Source: Tissierellia bacterium (GTDB taxonomy: Bacteria > Bacillota > Clostridia > Tissierellales > Tepidimicrobiaceae). From it: a DNA stretch of 64,000 nt. This document shows, piece after piece, positions 17,124 to 26,166 of the stretch. The position numbers and the translations under genes were made by a program. The stretch is taken from NCBI GenBank assembly GCA_012839745.1, contig DUMS01000002.1:32537-96536 (forward strand). The letters run 5' to 3'. Within the stretch, counting starts at the first letter, position 1. Each line of letters opens with the position of its first letter. A model generated the notes under the pieces. The model did no database searches. It was not told where the DNA came from and worked only from the letters and a program-made list of their open reading frames with translations.

Positions 17124-17609
17124 CTATCTATATTGCTCAATGATTTCTTCCACCCTGTCTGCAGTAAGCCTTCCATGGATTTGTCCGTTTATCATCATTA
17201 CAGGTGCAAGCCCGCAAGAACCTAAACACCTTGTGGCATCAATTGAAAACCTGCCGTCGGGAGTAGTTTGTCCCACTGTAATACCCAATAGCTCCTCTAT
17301 TTTTTTAAGTATCTCCTGACCGCCCTTTACATAGCATGCAGTTCCCAAACAGACTCCTATGACATTTTCACCCTTTGGATGAAGGGAAAACTGGGAATAA
17401 AATGTCGCTACTCCAAATATTTCTGCCAAGGGTATCTTAAGCTCCTTTGAAATCAGCTTTGCAATTTCATAAGGAATGTATCCAAACAATTCCTGAACTT
17501 CCTGAAGTACCAGCATGAGTACTCCATCCTTATGTCTGTTATTCTCAATGAATTCATTAAGCTTGTCAATTTTCTCCCTATTTGCTTCCCAATTGAATTT
17601 TAGCTCCAT
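17124..17609 (-). CDS. NuoE/HydC-like [2Fe-2S] subunit of the formate dehydrogenase complex
   Basis: About 161 residues of the 24-kDa complex I family. A helical N-terminus is followed by a thioredoxin fold with the four [2Fe-2S] cysteines in GVCLGTACYVKGG and ATRCLGSCGLAP. It partners the NuoF-like subunit. I chose the ATG at 17609 because AAGGGGG lies about 7 bases upstream. In-frame sequence up to 17684 overlaps the preceding terminator and has no site. First gene of the operon NuoE-like, NuoF-like, fdhA, mobA, fdhD. Confidence 0.92.
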   Translation of the reverse strand: MELKFNWEANREKIDKLNEFIENNRHKDGVLMLVLQEVQELFGYIPYEIAKLISKELKIPLAEIFGVATFYSQFSLHPKGENVIGVCLGTACYVKGGQEILKKIEELLGITVGQTTPDGRFSIDATRCLGSCGLAPVMMINGQIHGRLTADRVEEIIEQYR

Positions 17610-17638
17610 ACTCAATCCCCCTTGCCATGTTATCAAAA

Positions 17639-17664
17639 AAGACAGCTTATATTCTGCTGTCCTT
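17639..17664 (-). terminator. Terminator of the glutamate-cysteine ligase gene
   Basis: Stem GGACAGC / GCTGTCT followed by T6 on the minus strand, only about 30 bases before the first fdh gene. The fdh operon therefore has little room for its own promoter, and may depend on read-through or on a promoter overlapping this hairpin. Confidence 0.6.
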
Positions 17665-17715
17665 ATTATTCTTATGAATAGCAATTTTAGAATATTTATA
17701 TTTACTTAAAATAAT

Positions 17716-19014
17716 TTATGCATTTATTGTTTTACTCAATACACACCAGCTTATGGACTCCTTCCTTCCCAGTGCTGATTTTTCCCTTGTGATTTCGTAT
17801 GGATTCTTATTATGCCTTAGCATTTCCTCAAGAGGCAATAAGTATTTCCTTTCCCTTTCACTTAAGGCATTCTTTGCAAGTTGAACAATATAGTTTCCTG
17901 CATCCAACAGAGTTTTCCCCTTAAACTCAGCATATAGCCCCTTTTTAACAAGCTCCTCTTTTGTCCTTAATACTTCTTCTTCTCTTACATCCTTTGCAAA
18001 ATCATACAGTTTTTCCAAATTATTTTCATCATACAGAAGCCCCTTTATTAAGGCTGCTGCCGAAAAGTTCAATGGATATGGAACTGCATCCATCATTCTT
18101 ATTTCTATATACTTCTTTGTCCTTACATCTGGAAATACCATAGTTAAAATATGCTCCAGCTCTTCAATGGAATATCCATCCGGGTCAAATATCTCCCTAA
18201 CCAGCTTGTTCCCCGTGGGATAAGTCTTTTGCCCGTCAGATATGAATATTGGAGGCATGTTTAATATGTATTCTGCATACTTCCTATATCCAAAATCCTC
18301 ATCAAAGGTTCCTTTTGCAATTCCACATCTGTCGTCATCGCAGTTGCTCCATATATGTGCCCTGAGGCTATGCTTTTCCCAAATATTCCCTTCAAAATAG
18401 TATCCATTGTCAAAAATAGCATAGAGCACTGGAGATAAAGCACTGGCAGTTTTGAACTTTCTTACATAATCCTTTTCCGATTCATAATCTATAGATATCT
18501 GCACAGATGCAGTACCCTTCATCATGTTGTGGGCATGAATTCCCTTTGTCTTAAAGTATTCGTACATATAGTCATATCTCTTCTTAGGTATTAGCCTGAT
18601 ATCTTGTATTCTGGTTACAGGATGGTATCCGGTTGTTATAAGCCCCTGATTTTTTCTATCCAGTATTGGTATGATATCATTTAGAAAGCTGAAATAATCC
18701 CTTTCCAAATCCTCTATATTCCTTTGAGGTGCTATGCTGAGCTCTATCTGGCTTCCTGGCTCTAGGCTTATGGTTTTGTTTTCACTATTAAGCCCAAGTA
18801 TATTATCTCCTTCATACCTGCCATTCCAGCCCTTTAGCTCCAATTCCCTTAATGTTTCACCAACTCCATCCTTCCCGTAATAGGAAACAGTCTTTAAGGT
18901 ATCTTTGTATATTACAAAGTGTTCCAGTTCCACGCCTATTCTAAGATCCTCTTTCCTCTTTTCATGTTTCCTAAAATATGCAGCAAACTTTTCAATCTGT
19001 TTTTCGTAATCCAA
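17716..19014 (-). CDS. Glutamate-cysteine ligase-like enzyme (GCS2/EgtA type)
   Basis: 432 residues. The N-terminal IGVELEHFVI and ISLEPGSQIELS carry the acidic metal-binding motifs of carboxylate-amine ligases. MMKGTASVQISIDYES and YIEIRMMDAVP match the plant/actinobacterial type of glutamate-cysteine ligase. It would make gamma-glutamylcysteine or a similar gamma-glutamyl amide from ATP, glutamate and an amine. The TTG start at 19014 follows GAGGTGAATAATT. It shares direction with the ybaK-like gene upstream. No glutathione synthetase is adjacent, though an ATP-grasp enzyme of a related type is at 32329-33648. Confidence 0.85.
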   Translation of the reverse strand: MDYEKQIEKFAAYFRKHEKRKEDLRIGVELEHFVIYKDTLKTVSYYGKDGVGETLRELELKGWNGRYEGDNILGLNSENKTISLEPGSQIELSIAPQRNIEDLERDYFSFLNDIIPILDRKNQGLITTGYHPVTRIQDIRLIPKKRYDYMYEYFKTKGIHAHNMMKGTASVQISIDYESEKDYVRKFKTASALSPVLYAIFDNGYYFEGNIWEKHSLRAHIWSNCDDDRCGIAKGTFDEDFGYRKYAEYILNMPPIFISDGQKTYPTGNKLVREIFDPDGYSIEELEHILTMVFPDVRTKKYIEIRMMDAVPYPLNFSAAALIKGLLYDENNLEKLYDFAKDVREEEVLRTKEELVKKGLYAEFKGKTLLDAGNYIVQLAKNALSERERKYLLPLEEMLRHNKNPYEITREKSALGRKESISWCVLSKTINA

Positions 19015-19045
19015 AATTATTCACCTCTTTTTGGTGCTATGAAGT

Positions 19046-19522
19046 TTATTTGGTAAGCTCGAATATCTGGCCATTGGTTATTTTCATAAGGTCATCCACT
19101 TTAATTTCTATTTGAACTCCTATTTTCCCGCCGCTTACTATAATCTTTTCAAGCATCAGGGCAGACTCATCTATAAATGTAGGATATTCCTTTTTCATTC
19201 CTATGGGAGAACATCCTCCCCTAACATAGCCTGTGTATTTTGTAATATCCTTTACATGTACCATTTCAATATTCTTCTCATTAGCGGCATTGGCTGCCTT
19301 CTTCAAATCCAGCTCCTTTTCAACGGGGATGACAAACACATATATTTCCCTGCTTTTTCCCATGGTAACTAAAGTCTTAAATACAGTATTTACATCTCTT
19401 CCAATTTTATTAGCTACTGATATTCCGTCTATTTTCCCATCACTGCTGTCATATGTAAGCACTGAATACTCTATGTTTTTACTATCCAGAATCCTCATGA
19501 CATTGGTCTTAATCTTTGACAT
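19046..19522 (-). CDS. ybaK: YbaK/EbsC-type aminoacyl-tRNA deacylase
   Basis: 158 residues with the YbaK fold. Recognisable are VFKTLVTMGKSREIYVFVIP with its catalytic-site lysine, LDLKKAANAANEKNIEMV, and the GGCSPIGMKK loop. The family removes Cys mischarged on tRNA-Pro (Cys-tRNA deacylase). ATG start after AGGTG. It is about 30 bases upstream of the glutamate-cysteine ligase gene, probably in one transcript. A shared link to cysteine is possible but not shown. Confidence 0.9.
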   Translation of the reverse strand: MSKIKTNVMRILDSKNIEYSVLTYDSSDGKIDGISVANKIGRDVNTVFKTLVTMGKSREIYVFVIPVEKELDLKKAANAANEKNIEMVHVKDITKYTGYVRGGCSPIGMKKEYPTFIDESALMLEKIIVSGGKIGVQIEIKVDDLMKITNGQIFELTK

Positions 19523-19616
19523 AGCAACACCTGCTCTTTTCCTTATTTATTGAATATTTTGTATTTTTCGCTGAACAAAATATATTTACCCAAGTTGTGC
19601 CTGAAGTAACCATCTA

Positions 19617-20291
19617 TTATGCATTTTTATCTGCCAGCTTATCCCTGATAAATCTTATATCATCATCTATGAACCTGTGGTTTATTCCATTGATATCGAA
19701 TTTAACCAGCTTAAATACAAACTGCATTATACATCCTCCCAGCAATGACATCATAACAGTTCCAACTCCCACTTTTCCTCCCAGTAGAAATCCTACTGCC
19801 ACTGCAGTTATCTCCTGAACGTTTTTTATTAATCCAACGGGTTTTTTAGTCTTCCTGGCGAGGGCTATCATAAGCCCATCCCTGGGTCCTGAACCTAATT
19901 CAGCATCAATATACAAGTAAGTGCCAAATCCTATAATCAGCAAACCCAGTACAAGCATCAAAACCCTTGGCAATACCCCCTCAAAGGCAGGAACCAGATT
20001 ATTCATCATCAAAACATCCATGAATATCCCTATGAATATCATATTAAATATGGTTCCCCAGCCTATTCTTTCCTTAAATACAAAGTTGAATAATATTATT
20101 GCCGCTCCAACTGAAATACTTGCCTGGCCCATTGTAATCCCGAAAACATTGGATATTCCCTGATGAAATACCTCCCATGCCCCAAGGCCCAAATCGGCAT
20201 TAATGGTCATTACTATGCCATATGCTAATATGAAGTATCCTGAAAACAGTTTAATCAGCTTTAACATAATTCTTTTTATCGTGCTCCTCAT
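19617..20291 (-). CDS. YczE/YitT-like integral membrane protein
   Basis: About 224 residues with five to six hydrophobic segments. It contains the family phrases YGIVMTINADLGLGAWEVFHQG, a second GLGAWE-like repeat half (AELGSGPRDGLMIALARK) and GFLLGGKVGVGT. These repeated glycine-rich motifs define the YczE/YyaS/YitT group, whose transport substrate is unknown. I prefer the ATG at 20291 (GGAAGG upstream) over the in-frame GTG at 20306. Divergent from the response regulator gene. Confidence 0.83.
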   Translation of the reverse strand: MRSTIKRIMLKLIKLFSGYFILAYGIVMTINADLGLGAWEVFHQGISNVFGITMGQASISVGAAIILFNFVFKERIGWGTIFNMIFIGIFMDVLMMNNLVPAFEGVLPRVLMLVLGLLIIGFGTYLYIDAELGSGPRDGLMIALARKTKKPVGLIKNVQEITAVAVGFLLGGKVGVGTVMMSLLGGCIMQFVFKLVKFDINGINHRFIDDDIRFIRDKLADKNA

Positions 20292-20432
20292 AGCATGCCT
20301 TCCCACCTGTCAATATAGTCTAGTTAGATTCAATTATATCATTTTTATCAGCCATCAGGAATAATCCTTTTCAATTTAAAGGAATGCGGTTATGATATAA
20401 TAAGAATAACCCTACAGATAGAAGGTGATATG

Positions 20433-21104
20433 ATGAACATACTGATAGTTGACGATGAAAGGCTCATTGTAAAGGGGATTAAAAGCAGCTTGGAGGTACA
20501 GGGTTACAATGTATATACAGCATATACAGGGTATGAGGCACTTGATATCATAAGCAGGGAAAAAGTTGACTTTATAATACTTGATTTAATGCTTCCGGAT
20601 ATTGACGGCATGATGCTCTGCAAGAAAATAAGGGAAAACAATGATACTCCTATTATAATGCTTACTGCAAAGGACGGGGATTACGATAAAATACTGGGAT
20701 TTGAGCTGGGAGCTGACGATTACATGACAAAGCCTTTCAACATGCTGGAATTAATAGCCAGGATAAAGGCCATTTTAAGAAGGTCAGAATCAAACAAATC
20801 CCCTTCCACCATACAATTTAACGATCTGGTTATAAGCCATGAGGAAAGAAAGGTATATGTTAAAGGTGAAGAAGTAAATCTTACTCAAAAGGAATTTGAC
20901 ATGCTTTACCTAATGGCCAGAAATCCCGGAAGAGTATTTACACGGGAGGAGATTTTCAATCACATATGGAGCGAAGAACCTGTAGATGTAAGAACCATTG
21001 ATGTTCACATTAAAAATTTAAGGGAGAAAATTGAAGAAAACGCAAAGAAACCAAAATTTATCATGACCAAGTGGGGGGTTGGATACTATTTCAATAAGAG
21101 CTAA
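20433..21104 (+). CDS. OmpR/PhoB-family response regulator
   Basis: About 223 residues. The receiver domain shows the acidic pair VDDE, phospho-acceptor Asp in IILDLMLPDIDG (about residue 51), the conserved Thr in MLTAKDGD and Lys in MTKPFN. The C-terminal winged helix has the usual VNLTQKEFDMLYLMARNPGRV and DVRTIDVHIKNLREKIE. It binds DNA when phosphorylated by the kinase encoded immediately downstream, whose gene overlaps its end. Start at ATG 20433 after AAGGTG; the ATG at 20430 is also possible. Confidence 0.95.
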   Translation: MNILIVDDERLIVKGIKSSLEVQGYNVYTAYTGYEALDIISREKVDFIILDLMLPDIDGMMLCKKIRENNDTPIIMLTAKDGDYDKILGFELGADDYMTKPFNMLELIARIKAILRRSESNKSPSTIQFNDLVISHEERKVYVKGEEVNLTQKEFDMLYLMARNPGRVFTREEIFNHIWSEEPVDVRTIDVHIKNLREKIEENAKKPKFIMTKWGVGYYFNKS

Positions 21105-22488
21105 AATGCTTATAATATACAGCCTGATAATTTTGCTGACCTTTTCCGCATTCAGCATAATCATGTTAAACAACTACAGGAATACCCAGATAAGAAATGC
21201 AGAAATAAGATTATTCCAAACTGCCAACATAGTAGCTGACACCTATAAGGGAAACAGGGATGAAATGATATTTACAAGGATGATGGTAAGAAGCTATGGA
21301 AAACAGGCCAATGCAAGAATACTGATAATAAATACTGAAAGGGAAGTTATTGTTGATAATTACAATGACTATATAGGCAAAAAAATAAACAATGAAGAAA
21401 TAGCTAACAGCTTAAAGGGTAAATCAGCATCCAATGTATATGATCTAGGAAGTAAGGAAGTGCTTCAGCTTTCCGTTCCAATAATACTAAATGAATTTGG
21501 CAGGGATAAGATAATAGGTGCTGTCCTTTTGTCTGCTGATATGAGCTCAATAAACAGCAATGTCCGCGGACTCAGGAAGGATATGATTAAAATAGGTTCA
21601 ATAGGGCTTTTAATATCCCTTATGTTAACCATATTTGCAACACACAATTTTACAAAGCCTTTAAAAAAGCTAACCCTTGGAGTGGAGAAAATATCGGAAG
21701 GATATTTAGGATATACAATAGAAGGGAATAGAAAAGACGAATTTGGCAAGCTAATAGATACATTTAACAACATGAGCAGCACATTGAGCAATATAGAAAG
21801 GAATAGGAAAAGCTTTATTAACAGCATATCCCATGAACTGAAAACCCCTTTAACTTCAATAAAGGTTTTAATTGAATCCCTTTCCATTGGAAACAGAAAT
21901 ATAGATACCTATAGGGAATACCTTGAGGACATATACAGTGAAACGGAAAGGATGGAAAAGCTGGTAAACTACCTTATGAAATCCATTAAGCTGGAAGACA
22001 CCATCCTAAATATAAAGGAAGAGGATTTAAGCATAATACTTAGCGATACAGTAAAGCTTATAATACCATATGCAAACAGAAATAATGTAGATGTACATTT
22101 TAGGAATACCGAAAATATAAGAGTAAGATGTGACAAGGACAAAGTGAAAGAGATGATATTTAATCTGCTGGATAATTCCATAAAGTATAAAGATATCTGT
22201 AAGGAAAATAACTTTGTATCCATAGATTTAGAAAAAAGAAATAATACTGCTATCCTTAAAATAAAGGACAACGGGATAGGAATGGATGAGAATAATATTG
22301 ATAGCATATTCAATAGGGGGTTTAGAGTATTCGATGGGCAATTCATCGGAAATTCCAGAATAGAAGGCTATGGCATAGGGTTATCCATAGTAAAAAGCAT
22401 AATAGATAAACACGGATGGCATATTTCAGTTAAAAGCACTTTAGGTTCAGGTACCACATTTACAATAGAAATCCCTACAATTTCATAA
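21079..22488 (+). CDS. Membrane-bound sensor histidine kinase
   Basis: 469 residues. A first membrane helix lies near residues 8-28, followed by an extracytoplasmic sensor region to about 165, a second helix to about 188, and a HAMP domain. The DHp helix has phospho-accepting His in SISHELKTPLTS. The ATPase domain carries N box NLLDNSIKY, G1 IKDNGIGMD and G2 EGYGIGLSIVK. The TTG start at 21079 overlaps the response regulator gene by 26 bases, with GGGGGG just upstream. An ATG at 21106 would still keep the first helix. Partner of the OmpR-type regulator. Confidence 0.94.
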   Translation: MDTISIRAKMLIIYSLIILLTFSAFSIIMLNNYRNTQIRNAEIRLFQTANIVADTYKGNRDEMIFTRMMVRSYGKQANARILIINTEREVIVDNYNDYIGKKINNEEIANSLKGKSASNVYDLGSKEVLQLSVPIILNEFGRDKIIGAVLLSADMSSINSNVRGLRKDMIKIGSIGLLISLMLTIFATHNFTKPLKKLTLGVEKISEGYLGYTIEGNRKDEFGKLIDTFNNMSSTLSNIERNRKSFINSISHELKTPLTSIKVLIESLSIGNRNIDTYREYLEDIYSETERMEKLVNYLMKSIKLEDTILNIKEEDLSIILSDTVKLIIPYANRNNVDVHFRNTENIRVRCDKDKVKEMIFNLLDNSIKYKDICKENNFVSIDLEKRNNTAILKIKDNGIGMDENNIDSIFNRGFRVFDGQFIGNSRIEGYGIGLSIVKSIIDKHGWHISVKSTLGSGTTFTIEIPTIS

Positions 22489-22587
22489 ATATTTATCTTT
22501 TTCTTCATAATTTCTTAATATTTGTTTATTTTATCTTAATAAGCATTTTGTATAATAGTAGCAAACAGAGAAAGGAAGTGAAAAACC

Positions 22588-23187
22588 ATGAAAAAATATA
22601 TTGTCCTTTTACTTGCAACAGTTTTGGCAATCAGCATAATAGGCTGTGCAAAAAAAGATACTACTCCAAATGAGGATGTAGATATAGTTGACGAAGGCAA
22701 TGAAGATAATCAAAATGAGGAAAATGGAGAAAATGAAGTTATAGACCCTTCTCCAAATACTGAAAAAGCTGAAGTAACCCTTTATTTTGCAAACAAGGAT
22801 TACGTAGAAACTGGCGATGAAAGCTATGAGAAGCTTCTACCTGAAGTAAGAACCATAGAATATGGAAATATTCCATTGGAAGAAGCCATTGTAAGAGAGC
22901 TGATTAAAGGTCCTGAGTCCAGTGAGTTGACCACTTGCATACCCTCCAATGTAACCTTACTGGGGGTTGAAACTGCAGATGGAACCTGTTATGTAAACTT
23001 CTCACAAGAGGGCCTGTATGGAGGTTCACTGCAGGAGGACTTCACCATATCACAGATAGTAAACAGCCTATTGGAACTGGATAATGTGGATAGAGTACAG
23101 TTCCTAATAGATGGAGAAAAAGCAGAATCACTAATGGGGCATTTCACAATATCAGACCCCTTTGAAGAACCTTTATATAAAGAATAA
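22588..23187 (+). CDS. GerMN-domain lipoprotein
   Basis: 199 residues. Signal peptide with lipobox IIGC (Cys20), then an acidic low-complexity linker rich in Glu, Asp and Asn (about residues 25-60). A GerMN domain follows, with features such as IPLEEAIVRELIKGPESSEL, CYVNFSQEGLYGG and VQFLIDGEKAESLMGH. GerMN domains occur in proteins of sporulation, germination and peptidoglycan remodelling. It follows the two-component genes by about 100 bases and may be their target. ATG preceded by AAAGGAAG. A strong terminator follows. Confidence 0.92.
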   Translation: MKKYIVLLLATVLAISIIGCAKKDTTPNEDVDIVDEGNEDNQNEENGENEVIDPSPNTEKAEVTLYFANKDYVETGDESYEKLLPEVRTIEYGNIPLEEAIVRELIKGPESSELTTCIPSNVTLLGVETADGTCYVNFSQEGLYGGSLQEDFTISQIVNSLLELDNVDRVQFLIDGEKAESLMGHFTISDPFEEPLYKE

Positions 23188-23210
23188 AACAGGCATTTGC
23201 CTGTTTTATT
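23183..23210. terminator. Bidirectional terminator
   Basis: AATAAAACAGGCA / TGCCTGTTTTATT, a perfect stem, ending the lipoprotein gene and the convergent TtcA-like gene whose stop overlaps it. Confidence 0.85.
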
Positions 23211-24081
23211 CATCATATTCATCTAAAAATGAGTATTTCTTATCATCCTTTATCCATCCCAGTATACAGTCCATATTTACATTTTCAGCTGCCCTGAATA
23301 TGGATATATCCACATTTACAAACTTTTTCTTAAGCTCCTCTATTAACTCCTTTATTTCATACCTCTTATTGCCTATTTTTTTTGCAGCTACCATACATGC
23401 ACAGTTTAGAGGCCATATACCACTGTAGTTTATAAATCTTTTTATATATTCCTCCTCTATAAGATACATAGGCCTTATGAGCTCAATGCCTTCATAGTTT
23501 TGAGACTTTAGCTTTGGCATCATGGTCTTAAAATTGCCAGCACACAACAGGTTAAGCATTGTGGTTTCTATGACGTCATTAAAATGGTGCCCTAAGGCGA
23601 GCTTGTTGCAGCCTAACTCCTTAGCCTTTCCATATAGTGCTCCACGTCTCATTCTTGCACACATATAGCAAGGGTAATCTCCTGCAATTCTGTCAGCTAC
23701 CTCAAATATGCCGGATTCAAATATTTTAACGGGGATATTCAAGTATTGGCAGTTCTCTTCCAAAAGTTTCCTTATATCCGGATGGTATCCGGGGTCCATG
23801 GCTATGAACTCCAGCTCAAAATTTGCATTCCCATGACGATGAAGTTCCTGAAACAGCTTGGCCATAAGAAGGCTATCCTTTCCTCCTGATATGGCAACAG
23901 CAATTCTATCTCCATCCTGTATTAGCTGGTAATCCTTTATGGCCTTTATAAACTTGCTCCAAAGCTGTTTTCTGTATTTCTTAATTATGCTTCTCTCTAT
24001 TTCAGCCAGTGGTTTTCTATCCTCCAATGGAATCAGCGTTTCGCAGCCATTACCTGCTAACCTGTTTTCTCTTTCAGACAA
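23206..24081 (-). CDS. TtcA-like PP-loop tRNA thiolation or sulfur-transfer protein
   Basis: About 291 residues of the N-type ATP pyrophosphatase family. The PP-loop SGGKDSLLMAKL and the CYMCARMRRGALY segment with its CxxC and LALGHHFNDVIET match TtcA-like enzymes, which bind a [4Fe-4S] cluster and thiolate tRNA. Further cysteines lie in NCACMVAAKK. The exact tRNA position or other substrate is not certain, because several TtcA relatives exist in clostridia. A TTG at 24081 has GGAG about 8 bases upstream. The in-frame GTG at 24090 forms part of the ribosome site. Confidence 0.85.
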   Translation of the reverse strand: MSERENRLAGNGCETLIPLEDRKPLAEIERSIIKKYRKQLWSKFIKAIKDYQLIQDGDRIAVAISGGKDSLLMAKLFQELHRHGNANFELEFIAMDPGYHPDIRKLLEENCQYLNIPVKIFESGIFEVADRIAGDYPCYMCARMRRGALYGKAKELGCNKLALGHHFNDVIETTMLNLLCAGNFKTMMPKLKSQNYEGIELIRPMYLIEEEYIKRFINYSGIWPLNCACMVAAKKIGNKRYEIKELIEELKKKFVNVDISIFRAAENVNMDCILGWIKDDKKYSFLDEYDE

Positions 24082-24200
24082 TTTAATCACTCCATATTTA
24101 TAGTCTTTTATTATTATAGCATCATTATGAAAAAAATAAAGTGTTAATCCAATTACAAAACCAACGGTTCTTATTAATCCAAAAATCTTCCTAAAATAAA

Positions 24201-24236
24201 AGAGATCGTGAGCGCTAAATTCTACTCACGATCTCT
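24201..24236 (-). terminator. Terminator downstream of the ZIP transporter gene
   Basis: AGAGATCGTGAG / CTCACGATCTCT, 12-bp perfect arms with a 12-base loop and a T-rich tail on the minus strand. Confidence 0.8.
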
Positions 24237-24431
24237 ATACCCTTTTTCTCCTGCTATTGCTTCATCTTTTATTTCATGCCTCATAGCTTCAAGGGATTGT
24301 AGCCTTCTTCTGTTTTTTTTTACATTATCTTTTCTGTAATCTGGCTTCGGAGTTGGGATTTTCCTTATTTGCTTCGTCTCTTTTATGGTATAAGGGTCAT
24401 TATTTATTATATCTAAAAATGAATTTTTTAT
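24222..24431 (-). CDS. Possible small basic protein without a normal start codon
   Basis: An open frame of about 69 codons just after the ZIP gene. It encodes a Lys/Arg-rich sequence (IPTPKPDYRKDN, RRRLQSLEAMRHEIKDEA, ending KGYRDRE). It stops inside the following terminator stem, as several real genes here do. No ATG, GTG or TTG occurs near its beginning, so translation would need a rare start such as ATA or ATT, or the gene is decayed. Composition looks coding, but the call is tentative. Confidence 0.3.
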   Translation of the reverse strand: MKNSFLDIINNDPYTIKETKQIRKIPTPKPDYRKDNVKKNRRRLQSLEAMRHEIKDEAIAGEKGYRDRE

Positions 24432-24441
24432 ACCTGATTGA

Positions 24442-25245
24442 TTAAGCTACCAATAGGAGACTCAATGCCATAACAGCCATTCCTCCAACTAATCCATATA
24501 TTGCAATATGGTGTTCTCCATATTTTTCAGCAGTTGGCAAAAGCTCATCCAGGGATATATATACCATTATTCCTGCTACAGCAGCAAATATAATTCCAAA
24601 TATTACATCGTTAATAAAATTCATCAATACTGTATATCCTATTATTGCACCTAAAGGTTCTGAAAGTCCTGAAAAAAAGGAATTTAAGAAAGCCTTTTTC
24701 CTGTTTCCTGTGGCATAGTATATTGGCACTGATACTGCTATTCCTTCTGGAATATTATGTATTGCTATTGCAATTGCAATACTTATTCCTAATGTAGGGT
24801 CTTGTACTGAGCTTATAAAGGTTGCCAAACCCTCCGGAAAGTTATGAATTGCTATAGCCAGAGCTGAAAAAAGTCCCATTCTCATTAGTTCAGATTCATT
24901 TTCCTCTTTTGTTTCTCCCATTTCTTCTACATCCCGCCATTCATGAGGGTTTTCATTGCTTGGTATTACTTTATCTATTATTCCCATAATAATTATTCCT
25001 GCAAAAAATGCTATAACCGTATACCAATATCCTTTATGCGGACCATATACCAACTCTAAGGAGTTTCGGGCTTTAGCAAATATCTCTATAAATGAAACGT
25101 ATATCATTACACCTGCAGAAAACCCTAAGGCAGCAGACAGAAACTTCTTATTGGTTTGTTTGGTGAAGAAAGCCAACAGGCTGCCTATTCCTGTTGATAG
25201 ACCTGCAAATAGAGTTAATAAAAAAGCTAAAGCTACATTATTCAT
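24442..25245 (-). CDS. zupT: ZIP-family metal transporter (ZupT-like)
   Basis: 267 residues and about eight transmembrane helices. The two metal-site helices carry HNFPEGLATF and HNIPEGIAVSVPI, the hallmark HN-x-PEG repeats of ZIP proteins. A charged cytoplasmic loop (ENPHEWRDVEEMGETKEE) lies between helices 3 and 4. It imports divalent metals such as Zn, Fe or Mn across the cytoplasmic membrane; specificity cannot be read from sequence. AGGTG lies about 12 bases upstream of the ATG. Confidence 0.93.
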   Translation of the reverse strand: MNNVALAFLLTLFAGLSTGIGSLLAFFTKQTNKKFLSAALGFSAGVMIYVSFIEIFAKARNSLELVYGPHKGYWYTVIAFFAGIIIMGIIDKVIPSNENPHEWRDVEEMGETKEENESELMRMGLFSALAIAIHNFPEGLATFISSVQDPTLGISIAIAIAIHNIPEGIAVSVPIYYATGNRKKAFLNSFFSGLSEPLGAIIGYTVLMNFINDVIFGIIFAAVAGIMVYISLDELLPTAEKYGEHHIAIYGLVGGMAVMALSLLLVA

Positions 25246-25363
25246 CCAGACTCATCACCTCTTTTGACCCACTATTATGGCTAATACTTATGGATATTAA
25301 TGCTTTGTATTATATATACCCATAATTCAGCCTTTATGCAATTTATAGTATTATTAATAAAAA

Positions 25364-25392
25364 AATAGGCTGAGAGAGCCTCTCAGTCTATT
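25364..25392 (-). terminator. Terminator of the carboxylate-CoA operon
   Basis: AATAGACTGAGAG / CTCTCAGCCTATT stem (minus strand) followed by a T-run, about 35 bases after the fabG-like stop. Confidence 0.85.
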
Positions 25393-25425
25393 ATATTCTA
25401 AATATAAAGCTTTGTGTATTCAGAT

Positions 25426-26166
25426 TTATAAAACAACCCCTCCATCAACACTTAGGACTGCTCCTGTAATAAAGCTGGCTTCATCAGAGGCCAGGAATAG
25501 ATATGCATTTGCCACTTCCTCTGGAGTGCCCAGCCTCCTCAGTAAGGCTTTTTCCTTCATCATATTCAGTACATTTTCAGGCATCTTTTCTACCATAGGT
25601 GTTGAAATAAACCCAGGTGCTACAGCGTTTACCCTTATATTCTTTTTTCCCAATTCCTTTGCCCAGGTTTTAGTCATTCCTATTACGCCCCATTTGGATG
25701 CAGCATAATTTGTCTGCCCAAAATTGCCATAAAGCCCTACTACACTGGCTGCATTAAGAATTACTCCGCTTTCCCTCTGTGCCATGTGTTTTGCTATTAT
25801 CTGCCCGCAATTGAATGTTCCCTTGAGGTTGATATCTATAACTCTATCCCATTGTTCCTCGGTCATCTTCATCAATGTTGCATCCATTGTTATTCCTGCA
25901 TTATTTATAAGTATATCTATCTTATGAAACTCTTCTAATATGCTATTCACAGTATTTTCTATCTGCTTCCTGTCTGTAACATCAACCTTATAGGCCTTCC
26001 CTGTTCCACCTGCACTTTTTATTTCTTCAACTGTTTTTTCTGCCTCATCCAAGTTTATATCCCAAACTATTACTTTTGCACCCTCCTCTGCAAACCTGAG
26101 GGCTGTGGCCCTTCCTATTCCGCTGCCTCCGCCTGTAATAATGGCTACCTTATCAATTAATCTCAT
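25426..26166 (-). CDS. fabG: FabG-like short-chain dehydrogenase (3-oxoacyl reductase)
   Basis: 246 residues. Rossmann motif TGGGSGIGRA, NNAG at about residue 86, catalytic Ser in LNAASVVGLYG, and YAASK for Tyr and Lys. The ending TGAVLSVDGGVVL is typical of 3-oxoacyl-ACP/CoA reductases. Its place after a KAS III-like protein and an acyl-CoA ligase suggests a reductase for a 3-oxoacyl or 3-hydroxyacyl intermediate rather than bulk fatty acid synthesis. I chose the ATG at 26166 (GGGGTG 6 bases upstream). Overlaps the end of the previous gene. Last gene of the operon. Confidence 0.92.
   Translation of the reverse strand: MRLIDKVAIITGGGSGIGRATALRFAEEGAKVIVWDINLDEAEKTVEEIKSAGGTGKAYKVDVTDRKQIENTVNSILEEFHKIDILINNAGITMDATLMKMTEEQWDRVIDINLKGTFNCGQIIAKHMAQRESGVILNAASVVGLYGNFGQTNYAASKWGVIGMTKTWAKELGKKNIRVNAVAPGFISTPMVEKMPENVLNMMKEKALLRRLGTPEEVANAYLFLASDEASFITGAVLSVDGGVVL

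Larger units (their letters stand above)
24091..24441. other. Intergenic region with a hairpin and an uncertain small ORF
   Basis: Between the TtcA-like and ZIP genes. Contains the minus-strand open frame 24222-24431 and the terminator 24201-24236, plus promoter-like AT-rich DNA near 24100-24180. Confidence 0.5.
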
